A stretch of 64,000 bases of DNA, taken from JBHJGP01 sp050331695 (GTDB lineage: Bacteria; Pseudomonadota; Alphaproteobacteria; Geminicoccales; Geminicoccaceae). Positions within the stretch are counted from its first letter, which is position 1, and each line of letters begins with the position of its first letter. The DNA lies in the NCBI GenBank assembly GCA_050331695.1, contig JBHJGP010000002.1, positions 1-64,000 on the forward strand, written 5' to 3'. The notes under the pieces were generated by a model. It searched no databases. It was not told the DNA's origin and worked only from the letters and a program-made list of their open reading frames with translations. Positions 25,199-32,719 of the stretch are shown here, piece after piece. Position numbers and translations under genes: made by a program.

Positions 25199-25217
25199 CG
25201 CCGAACCAGACAAAAAC

Positions 25218-25529
25218 TCATTCCCCGATCAGCCGGACACGCATGCCATCGACCGCTCGGGAGACGCGAACCTGGCAGCCCAGCCGGGAGGTTGCTTCCA
25301 GGTTGCTCGCCAGATCCAACATATCCTCTTCCTCGTCGGTCGGCGGCGGTAGGGCCGCGAACGACGCTTCGTCGAGGGCGACGTGGCAGGTGGCACAAGC
25401 CATGCACCCCTCGCAGGTGCCCTCGATCTCGAGGCCGAACTGCCGGGCAATCTCCAGAATGGAGGCGCCGTCCCGAACCTCGAGCCTGCGCAGACGACCG
25501 CTTCGCTCGATAACCTCGATCCACGGCAC
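25218..25529 (-). CDS. fdx: adrenodoxin-type [2Fe-2S] ferredoxin
   Basis: A 103-residue ferredoxin of the Isc/adrenodoxin class, which donates electrons during Fe-S cluster assembly or to a monooxygenase. The ligand pattern C-x5-C-x2-C-x36-C is met by Cys39, Cys45, Cys48 and Cys85; an extra Cys42 sits between the first two. The acidic stretch DEEEDML near residue 65-71 is the usual partner-docking helix. It starts with GTG, 12 bases after the A-type carrier gene. The operon context (desulfurase and A-type carrier) favours the Fe-S assembly role. Confidence 0.92.
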   Translation of the reverse strand: MPWIEVIERSGRLRRLEVRDGASILEIARQFGLEIEGTCEGCMACATCHVALDEASFAALPPPTDEEEDMLDLASNLEATSRLGCQVRVSRAVDGMRVRLIGE

Positions 25530-25541
25530 CGGGACTGAGGC

Positions 25542-25883
25542 TCAGACCGTGAAGCTTTCGCCGCAGCCGCAGCGACCGGTCTCGTTGGGGTTAGTGAACT
25601 TGAACGAGGAGCCAAGCTTGTCCTCGACGAAATCCATCTCCGTACCGACGACGAACATGATGGCGCCGGGGTCGATCACGAGCTTTACGCCCGCCGCTTC
25701 AACGATCTCGTCGGTGGCCTGGATTTCGCGGGCGAAGTCGAGCTGGTAAGTGAGACCGGAGCAGCCGGCGGTTTTGACGGCGAGTTTGATGCCCTCGGCG
25801 CCCTCGCCGCGCGTCTCGATCAACTCCTGCATGCGACGGGCGGCGCGTTCACTGACCTTCACCACCGGTTCACGTTGCATCAT
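25542..25883 (-). CDS. iscA: A-type Fe-S carrier protein (IscA family)
   Basis: A 113-residue A-type carrier that receives iron or [2Fe-2S] clusters and passes them to client proteins. The three conserved cysteines are present: one in TAGCSGLTY and two in the C-terminal CGCGESF. The start at 25883 (ATGATG) follows GGAGAAGG; longer frames would run into the desulfurase gene. It sits 20 bases behind the cysteine desulfurase. A second A-type protein, more like ErpA, is encoded at 61332-61676, so this organism has at least two. Assignment to IscA rather than SufA rests on the neighbouring ferredoxin. Confidence 0.88.
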   Translation of the reverse strand: MMQREPVVKVSERAARRMQELIETRGEGAEGIKLAVKTAGCSGLTYQLDFAREIQATDEIVEAAGVKLVIDPGAIMFVVGTEMDFVEDKLGSSFKFTNPNETGRCGCGESFTV

Positions 25884-25902
25884 CACCTTCTCCGCCAAAC
25901 AC

Positions 25903-26994
25903 CTAAGCAGCGCGTTTGGACCATCCTCGGCACAACTCTTCAAGGATGTCGAGCGCCTGGTCGGCTTCCTCGATCGTGTTCGCCCAACCGAAGCTCATCC
26001 TAACCGCACGTTCCACAATGTCGTCATCCAGACCCATCGCCGCAAGGACATGGGAGGCCGCGACCTTGCCGGATGAACAAGCAGCACCCGCACTGACGCA
26101 CAAACCGGCCATATCCATGGCGATGACCTGGGTTTCGGCCCTGGGGCCCGGCAGCGCCAGGCAGGACGTGTTGCCGATCCTCGGAGCTTCGTGGCCGATA
26201 ATCCGGACACCGGCGCAACGGGCCAGAACACCCGCTTCAAATCGGTCCCTCAGCATGCGAACCCTTTGGCTTTCGCCATCTTCGAGCGCGGTCAGGGCCG
26301 CGGCGAAACCGACGATCCCAGCGTCATTCTCCGTGCCCGGGCGTCGGTAGCGCTCCTGACCGCCGCCGGCCATCAGCGCCGGCAGGCGGGTTCCGCCCCT
26401 GATGACGAGCGCGCCTACGCCCTTCGGCCCGCCAACCTTGTGGGAAGACAAGGTCAGAAGATCGGCGACGGCGGTAATCGGTGCCAGATCCATGCGACCG
26501 GGTACTTGGACCGCGTCCACATGAACCAGGGCGCCCACATTTTTCGCGATGCTCGCGACGTTGGTGATGGGTTGGATCACACCGGTTTCGTTGTTGGCGG
26601 CCATGACCGAGACGAGATCCGGTTGGTGCTGGTCGATGAGACGTTGGGCCTCGTCCACGTCAATCTGCCCGTCGCCGGCGGCGGGAAGATAAATCGCCCG
26701 ATCACCAACCGGCGCGCGCACAGAATCGTGTTCCATCGCGGAGATGGCGGGTCGAGCGCTTCCGTGGAGCGCCAGATTGTTGGCCTCGGTTGCACCGGCG
26801 GTGAAAACGATCTCGGATGGATCTAGTCCGAGCCACCGGGCGAGAGCCTCGCGGGCCTGGTCAATCCGCGCCCGCGCCCGGCGGCCGGGCCCGTGAACCG
26901 AGGACGGGTTGCCGGTTGCGTCCAGGATCGCGTCCACAGCCGAACGCGCCTCCGGCCGAAGAGGTGCCGAAGCATTGTAATCCAAGTAGATCAC
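25903..26994 (-). CDS. cysteine desulfurase (NifS/IscS class)
   Basis: PLP enzyme of 363 residues that removes sulfur from L-cysteine as a persulfide. It is somewhat shorter than E. coli IscS. The N-terminus MIYLDYNASAPLRPE is characteristic. Lys186 in SSHKVGGPKG binds PLP, and Cys306 in SAGAACSSGK is the persulfide carrier on the long group-I loop. It starts with GTG, 30 bases behind cysE. It probably serves both MnmA and general Fe-S assembly. No iscU or iscR gene is seen beside it, which is unusual for an isc-like cluster. Confidence 0.92.
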   Translation of the reverse strand: MIYLDYNASAPLRPEARSAVDAILDATGNPSSVHGPGRRARARIDQAREALARWLGLDPSEIVFTAGATEANNLALHGSARPAISAMEHDSVRAPVGDRAIYLPAAGDGQIDVDEAQRLIDQHQPDLVSVMAANNETGVIQPITNVASIAKNVGALVHVDAVQVPGRMDLAPITAVADLLTLSSHKVGGPKGVGALVIRGGTRLPALMAGGGQERYRRPGTENDAGIVGFAAALTALEDGESQRVRMLRDRFEAGVLARCAGVRIIGHEAPRIGNTSCLALPGPRAETQVIAMDMAGLCVSAGAACSSGKVAASHVLAAMGLDDDIVERAVRMSFGWANTIEEADQALDILEELCRGWSKRAA

Positions 26995-27024
26995 GGCTTT
27001 TTCGACCGCGTAAGGGCCGGCGCT

Positions 27025-27720
27025 TTAGGAGGCGGCGCGCTTGGGCTCAACGTCGTCCGCGCTTTCCGAAACGCTGTCGAGCTCGTCGAGCCGCGCTTTC
27101 AACGTTTCGATCTCACGCCCCATGCGCTCGATGGTGCGCGCCAACGGGTCGGTTTCGACACCGGGGTCAGCCCCGTAGGCCGGAAAACAGCAAACGTCTA
27201 GCACTGGTTTTGGGCCGACCTGCTTCGCCGGGATGCCGACCACCGTGGAGCCCGCCGTCACCTCTGACAGAACGACGGCATTGGATCCAATGCGCGCGTC
27301 GGCACCAACCGTGAACGGTCCCAAAACGGCGGCGCCGGCGCCGACGACCACGCCTTTCTCCAGGGTTGGATGACGCTTGCCCTTGTTGGTGCTGACGCCA
27401 CCAAGCGTCACACCCTGGTAAAGCGTCACATCGTCGCCGACCTCCGCGGTCTCGCCGATGACCACGCCCATGCCGTGGTCGATGAATACGCGCCTGCCGA
27501 CTTTGGCGGCAGGATGGATTTCGATGCCGGTGAGCATGCGCCCCAGATGGGACAGCAGCCGGCCGACCAGAAACAAGCGTTTACGCCAGCACCAGTGGGC
27601 CAGCCGGTGCCAGATGATGGCGTGAAGGCCCGGGTAACAGAGCAGTATCTCGACGGTGCTCTTCGCCGCGGGGTCGCGTTCGGCAACCGCCTTGATATCG
27701 TCGCGCAGCATCTTGAACAT
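27025..27720 (-). CDS. cysE: serine O-acetyltransferase, short EpsC type
   Basis: Makes O-acetylserine from serine and acetyl-CoA, the carbon skeleton for cysteine. At 231 residues it lacks the N-terminal helical domain of E. coli CysE, like EpsC-type enzymes. The left-handed beta-helix spans about residues 65-170; Asp81-His82 in FIDHGMGVVIGE are catalytic, and GGVSTNKGKRHPT is the substrate-loop motif. The C-terminal 40 residues form a Glu/Arg-rich helix. It is first gene of the operon feeding cysteine to the desulfurase, then to ferredoxin and MnmA. The 225-base divergent gap to the hydrolase shows no clear IscR-type site by eye. Confidence 0.93.
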   Translation of the reverse strand: MFKMLRDDIKAVAERDPAAKSTVEILLCYPGLHAIIWHRLAHWCWRKRLFLVGRLLSHLGRMLTGIEIHPAAKVGRRVFIDHGMGVVIGETAEVGDDVTLYQGVTLGGVSTNKGKRHPTLEKGVVVGAGAAVLGPFTVGADARIGSNAVVLSEVTAGSTVVGIPAKQVGPKPVLDVCCFPAYGADPGVETDPLARTIERMGREIETLKARLDELDSVSESADDVEPKRAAS

Positions 27721-27945
27721 GCCGGCCTCACCACGCTATATCCACCTATGAGCAGACGTAGGCCAGCATTGCTCCTAATTCAACGCAGAGGCAGGTTGGC
27801 GTGATCGGAAACGACACGGTCGTCCGTGAGTTCGTCGGCTTCGGCGTCTGCAATTAAAACCATATCCGCATGCACCGCATCTTAGGGATGGCTTCAACGC
27901 TCTCCAATATCTTCAGCGGTGTTGCCTGGGAGTCAGGAGAACACG

Positions 27946-28608
27946 ATGCCGGAAGTCATCTTTAATGGCTCCGATGGTCGCCTTGAAGGCCGCTACATCC
28001 ACGGGAAGGGAGCAACGCCGCCGCTGGCCTTGATCCTGCATCCCCATCCGCTGCACGGCGGAACCATGAATAATCGCATCGTCTACAATCTGTTCCTGGC
28101 CTATCAGCGGCGGGGCTTTTCGGTGTTGCGGTTCAATTTTCGGGGCGTCGGCCGATCCCAGGGCATTTTCGACCAGGGTCAGGGCGAGCTGAGGGACGCG
28201 GCATCCGCGCTCGACTGGATGCAATTGCACAATCCGAACTCGAAGGTCTGTTGGGTCGCCGGTTTCTCCTTCGGCTCCTGGATCGCCATGCAGCTGTTGA
28301 TGCGCCGGCCTGAAATCGAGGGCTTCGTCTGCGCGGCCCTGCCTGCAAGCCAGTATGACTTCAGCTTTCTTGCGCCTTGTCCGTCGTCCGGCGTGATGAT
28401 CCAGGGCAGCAAGGACATCGTGACGTCTGTGGAATCGGTGGAAAAACTGGCGCACAAACTTCAGCACCAGCGTAAGATCACGATCGATGTGACTACCATT
28501 GCCGACGCTGATCACGCCTTTTCCGGCAAGCTGGAAGTGTTCAACGAAGCGGTTGAACGGTATCTGGACAAGCGCGAAGTGAGGGCCGAACCAGCGCCGG
28601 CCGCCTGA
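27946..28608 (+). CDS. alpha/beta hydrolase (COG2945-like)
   Basis: A 220-residue serine hydrolase of the small conserved group with LHPHPLHGGTMNN near the oxyanion hole. The nucleophile elbow is GFSFG with Ser108, and the catalytic His lies in DADHAFSG near residue 196; an Asp after strand 6 (GSKDIV) completes the triad. The start is the ATG at 27946 behind GGAG; an earlier start nine codons upstream is not supported. The substrate is unknown; proteins of this group are often annotated only as hydrolases. It is followed after about 30 bases by tyrS on the same strand. Confidence 0.82.
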   Translation: MPEVIFNGSDGRLEGRYIHGKGATPPLALILHPHPLHGGTMNNRIVYNLFLAYQRRGFSVLRFNFRGVGRSQGIFDQGQGELRDAASALDWMQLHNPNSKVCWVAGFSFGSWIAMQLLMRRPEIEGFVCAALPASQYDFSFLAPCPSSGVMIQGSKDIVTSVESVEKLAHKLQHQRKITIDVTTIADADHAFSGKLEVFNEAVERYLDKREVRAEPAPAA

Positions 28609-28636
28609 ACCTTCTTCCGCTTTCCTGGCCCGATCC

Positions 28637-29884
28637 ATGTCTGAGTTCCGGTCGTCTTTTTTGCGCACGCTCGACCAGCGTGGATTCATCCATCAGGTCA
28701 CCGATGCCGAGGCGCTGGACGCTTTGGCGGCCACCAACCGCGTGACCGGCTATATCGGTTTCGATTGCACCGCGGACAGCCTGCACATCGGCAATCTGGT
28801 CGGCATCATGATGCTGCGCCATCTCCAGGCGACCGGGCATCGGCCGATCGCGCTCGTGGGCGGCGGCACCAGCCGGGTCGGCGATCCCTCGGGCAAAGAC
28901 GAGGGCCGCCAGCTTTTGGACGACGACACGCTCGAGGCCAACAAGCAAGGTGTGCGACAGTCGCTGACACGTTTTCTCGATTTCGGCGATGGCGGCGCCC
29001 TTTTGATCGACAATGACGCGTGGCTCAGCGAGCTCCGTTACATCCCGCTCTTGCGCGAGATCGGCCGACATTTCACCGTCAACCGGATGCTGACCTTCGA
29101 TTCGGTGCGGCTGAGACTGGACCGAGAGCAGCCGCTAACGTTTCTCGAATTCAACTACATGATCATGCAGGCCTACGATTTCGTCGAACTGGCCAAACGG
29201 GAAGGCTGCCGCTTGCAGATGGGCGGTTCGGATCAGTGGGGGAACATCGTCAATGGTGTCGAGCTCGGCCGGCGGACCCAAGGGTTCGAGCTCTTCGGTC
29301 TGACGACACCGCTCATCACCACCGCGAGCGGCGCCAAGATGGGCAAATCGGTGAGCGGCGCGGTGTGGCTCAACGCCGACAAGCTTCCGGCGTTCGATTA
29401 CTGGCAATATTGGCGCAACACCGAGGACGCGGATGTCGGGCGCTTTCTTCGCCTGTTCACGCTGCTGCCCCTGGACGAGATCGCCCGACTGGAAAAGCTG
29501 GAAGGCGCCGAGATTAACGAGGCCAAGAAGCTGCTGGCGACCGAGGCGACGGTGCTTTGCCATGGCGTGGAAGCCGCCCATGAGGCGGCGCAAGCCGCGG
29601 AGGCGGTTTTCGAGTCCGGACAGGCAGGCGACGAAGGTCTTCCGGTCCACACCATCGAAGCTTCCAAGCTGGTTGGTGGTGTTTCGGTCCTCGATCTTCT
29701 CCATGAAAGTGGCTTGGTTGGCTCCCGGGGCGAAGCGCGGCGGCTGATCCGGGGCGGTGGCGCCAGGCTGGCCGATCGAGTGATCGAGGACGAGTCAGCA
29801 CTGATCGACAGCGATATTTTGCACGGCGGGGGCGTCAAGCTTTCCGCCGGTAGGAAGCGCCACATCATGGTCAAGGCGCTGTAG
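28637..29884 (+). CDS. tyrS: tyrosyl-tRNA synthetase
   Basis: Class I aminoacyl-tRNA synthetase of 415 residues charging tRNA-Tyr. The HIGH motif appears as LHIGNL with His50, the KMSKS motif as AKMGKS near residue 235, and a C-terminal S4 RNA-binding domain covers about 345-410 (SRGEARRLIRGGGARL). Tyrosine and tRNA contacts typical of the eubacterial TyrRS family (GSDQWGNI) are present. It ends 8 bases before the convergent AsmA-like gene. Confidence 0.95.
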   Translation: MSEFRSSFLRTLDQRGFIHQVTDAEALDALAATNRVTGYIGFDCTADSLHIGNLVGIMMLRHLQATGHRPIALVGGGTSRVGDPSGKDEGRQLLDDDTLEANKQGVRQSLTRFLDFGDGGALLIDNDAWLSELRYIPLLREIGRHFTVNRMLTFDSVRLRLDREQPLTFLEFNYMIMQAYDFVELAKREGCRLQMGGSDQWGNIVNGVELGRRTQGFELFGLTTPLITTASGAKMGKSVSGAVWLNADKLPAFDYWQYWRNTEDADVGRFLRLFTLLPLDEIARLEKLEGAEINEAKKLLATEATVLCHGVEAAHEAAQAAEAVFESGQAGDEGLPVHTIEASKLVGGVSVLDLLHESGLVGSRGEARRLIRGGGARLADRVIEDESALIDSDILHGGGVKLSAGRKRHIMVKAL

Positions 29885-29891
29885 ATGTCGG

Positions 29892-32717
29892 TTAAGGCGT
29901 CGCCGCTTTCTGGTTCTCACCGTTGCCCGCCAACGCCCGAAACGCGTCCCGAATGACCCCGGGCGTCACCAGCGCCAGCGGATTGACCGCGACATTCGGG
30001 TCAGATTTCGGTCCCCGGATGGTGAAGGTGATGGCGAACGCGCCCTGCTGACGCTGGCCACGGAGAATGTTGCCGATCAGCGGGATCTGTCCAAGAAATC
30101 GATTGAGCGTGTAAAGCGGCGCGAGACTGCCCTCCAGGTCCAGACGGTCGTCCGGGCTGTCCAGCGTGCCATCGAGGGTCAGGCCAAGCTCCGAACCGGT
30201 TCCTGCCGCCTGGTTGATCCGGATCACCCCTTCCCGCGCGGTGAAAGGTGCCTTGAACTTCTGCAAGTAGAGGCCCCGGCCGTCGAACACGTCGGCGATG
30301 CCCTGGATCGACGCCAGGCTGAGAAGGCGGATAACCGAGGGCGAGTCCTCGATCATGAATTGCTCCATGAGCAGCGCGCCATCGGCGGCCAGCCCCACCT
30401 CGCTCGGCTGAATGGCGGCTTCGACCTGGATCGAGCCGCCATTGACATGTTCGGTCAGACCAAGGGTTTGCAGGAACCCGCCCGCATCGCCGCTTTCCAG
30501 CTCGAAGGTCCAGCCGCCGGCCTGCTCCGAGAGGCTTGCGATCGTAAGCCCGCCCGCCTCGGTCCAGGCGTTGGCCTCGAAGGAGTTGAGCCGGCCTTTG
30601 CTGGCCGACGCCCGTGCCTCGACATCCGCGAGCACCAGATCACCGCCCAGAGACAGCTCGTCGACATTCACCAACAGGCTCAACGGCGGCAGTCCCGATG
30701 CGTCCACCGGTGCCGTCGTGCTCTCCGCATCGGCGCTGAACAGATCCGTAAGCCAGGTCAGATCCAGACGGCGGCCTCGCAAGGCTACGGCGAACCCTTC
30801 CGCACCATCAGTCTTGGCTTGAACGCCGAGGTCACTGCCGGAAACGGCAAGCTGATCCAGCTCCAGAGATCGCAGACGGCCGTCGGGCGCAAAGAAGGCA
30901 TCACCGGTTAGCTTGACGCCGGGCCATGCCACGCGGCCATCGCGGATCGCCAGGCCCGTATCGTCGCTCACCATGTTGAAGGCGAGTTCGCCGGCGGATC
31001 CCCGGGGCTTGCTGAGCTTGAGCGCCGGCACGAAGACGGCCGTGTCGGTCAGATCGACCTGGAAGCTCTGCTCCTGATCACCGCCGGCTTCGATCCGGGT
31101 AAAATCGACGCCCAGTTGGCCCCGGATCGGCAGGGCCTCGGGTGCGCCGAGCCGGCTGAGCTGATCGGCCTGGATCGTGCCGCTGCCCTCGATGGTCGTC
31201 CGCGCGCCAACGATCTGCACCTTCAGATTCAAAGGGATGTCGCTCACCCGGGCGCTGCCGTCCAAGGCAAGACCGTCCGGATCGGCCCGGAGTTCGAACT
31301 GGCCGGCCGTCAGGGGTTGCCCTTCGAGCGCATCCGGCAACGAGAATCCGTCGAGACGCCCGTGCACATCCAACACCACCTGTTCCCAGAGGAGGTCACG
31401 GAGCAGAGGCAGGGCCACCTTGAGGTTCAGCTCTGCGCTGCCGGCAGTCGCCGCCGGCTCGATGCCCGCATCCGAGGCCAAGGTCAGGGGCTCCCGGTCG
31501 ATGACAGCCAGAAGGTCGGGGATCGGGATGGCGATGGACGCATCGACATCCAGCGTCTCGGTGACACCGGGAGCGTCGAGATTGTCGATCACGATGTTAC
31601 TCGGGGCGAGTTTGCCTTCGCTCAGCGTGCCGCCCTCGGTCGCAAACCGCAGCTCGCCAAGATCGAAGGTCGCTTTCGCGCCGATACTCTCGATCGGCGG
31701 CATGGGCCGGAGATAGTGCAGGGTCACGTCCTGGAGGTCGAAACCGCCGGTCACGTCTTCCGCGGCCAGCGTCCCCTCACTCAAATCGTCGAGCGTGCTC
31801 CTGAGGTTTATACGCCCATTGGTCAGCGAGGCTTGGGTGATGTTTTCCGAAATCCAGTCAAAGGCGCCTTTCGCCTCGTCGACGGGCCAGTGAGCCAGGA
31901 GCTGATCGAGGGAGAGTGCGTCGAGGCTCAGATCCAATTGCACTTCCGATGCGCCGTCGCTGCCGCCCTGTCCCAATAGCTCGATATGACGACCTTCGAG
32001 CGCGATGTTTCCCCGCTCGAGGGCCCATTCACCGGTCGAGACATCGTAGCGACCGGCAAATGTGAGCCGGTCCAACCGGAGATCCTTACGCAGCGCGGGA
32101 GATTGGACGCGCAAGGAAGGCTCGCTGACCAGGTTCCATAGGTTGCCGTCTCGGACCAGGGTCAGGCTTTCGATCTCGAGACCCAGCACCTGCTGGCCGG
32201 CTTGGTCGACGACCCGGATACGGCTGGACCGAAGGCCGAAACCTTCCATCGATGCCAACACGGCCATGCTGTCCTGGTCCGCGTCCGACTCATTCGTCAG
32301 GAGCGACTGGTCGACGGTGAGATCAAGGCCTTCGACGGCAATACCGACAGGCTGAGCGCGGCCCCGAAGCAGTTCGCTCCGGTCGAGCGAGACGGCGACC
32401 GAGCCAAGCGTGAGCTCACCCATCAGATCTTCCATGCCGCTGAGCGTGACCTCGCGTGCCACCAGCGCCGGCGTCTGAGTCAGACGATCCCAGGAGAGGC
32501 CGATGCCGCCGATGTCCACATGGCTGGCGCCGGAAAGACCGCCAAGGGTTCGGATCAGGGTCGGCCTCGCCCAATCGGCGGTTATCTCACCGTCACCGAC
32601 CCGCCACCAGACGATCAGCGCCAGTATCACGAGGGTGGTCGCGGTCCAGGCGAGAAACCGCGCACCCCAACGTCCGCATCGAGACGCCAGGGTCCAACCA
32701 TTCACACCTTTGCTCAA
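29892..32717 (-). CDS. AsmA/YhdP-type large envelope protein (DUF3971 class)
   Basis: A 941-residue protein with one N-terminal transmembrane helix (FLAWTATTLVILALIVWW) and a very long periplasmic part made of repeated beta-rich segments. It ends in an AsmA-like C-terminal domain with LSLASIQGIADVFDGRGLYLQKF and LDSPDDRLDLEGSL followed by PLYTLNRFLGQIPLIG. This is the YhdP/AsmA bridge-like group, which in E. coli helps move phospholipids between inner and outer membrane. It is shorter than E. coli YhdP (about 1270 residues). It is divergent from glnE, the two starts being only a few bases apart, so their promoters must lie inside each other's coding regions or the starts are further in. Confidence 0.8.
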   Translation of the reverse strand: MSKGVNGWTLASRCGRWGARFLAWTATTLVILALIVWWRVGDGEITADWARPTLIRTLGGLSGASHVDIGGIGLSWDRLTQTPALVAREVTLSGMEDLMGELTLGSVAVSLDRSELLRGRAQPVGIAVEGLDLTVDQSLLTNESDADQDSMAVLASMEGFGLRSSRIRVVDQAGQQVLGLEIESLTLVRDGNLWNLVSEPSLRVQSPALRKDLRLDRLTFAGRYDVSTGEWALERGNIALEGRHIELLGQGGSDGASEVQLDLSLDALSLDQLLAHWPVDEAKGAFDWISENITQASLTNGRINLRSTLDDLSEGTLAAEDVTGGFDLQDVTLHYLRPMPPIESIGAKATFDLGELRFATEGGTLSEGKLAPSNIVIDNLDAPGVTETLDVDASIAIPIPDLLAVIDREPLTLASDAGIEPAATAGSAELNLKVALPLLRDLLWEQVVLDVHGRLDGFSLPDALEGQPLTAGQFELRADPDGLALDGSARVSDIPLNLKVQIVGARTTIEGSGTIQADQLSRLGAPEALPIRGQLGVDFTRIEAGGDQEQSFQVDLTDTAVFVPALKLSKPRGSAGELAFNMVSDDTGLAIRDGRVAWPGVKLTGDAFFAPDGRLRSLELDQLAVSGSDLGVQAKTDGAEGFAVALRGRRLDLTWLTDLFSADAESTTAPVDASGLPPLSLLVNVDELSLGGDLVLADVEARASASKGRLNSFEANAWTEAGGLTIASLSEQAGGWTFELESGDAGGFLQTLGLTEHVNGGSIQVEAAIQPSEVGLAADGALLMEQFMIEDSPSVIRLLSLASIQGIADVFDGRGLYLQKFKAPFTAREGVIRINQAAGTGSELGLTLDGTLDSPDDRLDLEGSLAPLYTLNRFLGQIPLIGNILRGQRQQGAFAITFTIRGPKSDPNVAVNPLALVTPGVIRDAFRALAGNGENQKAATP

Positions 32718-32719
32718 TC

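Noticed and set aside
32456..32719. GlnE starting inside the AsmA-like gene
   Set aside because: The additional codons are the complement of the AsmA-like N-terminus and Pro/Arg-rich; GlnE homologues begin close to the chosen start.
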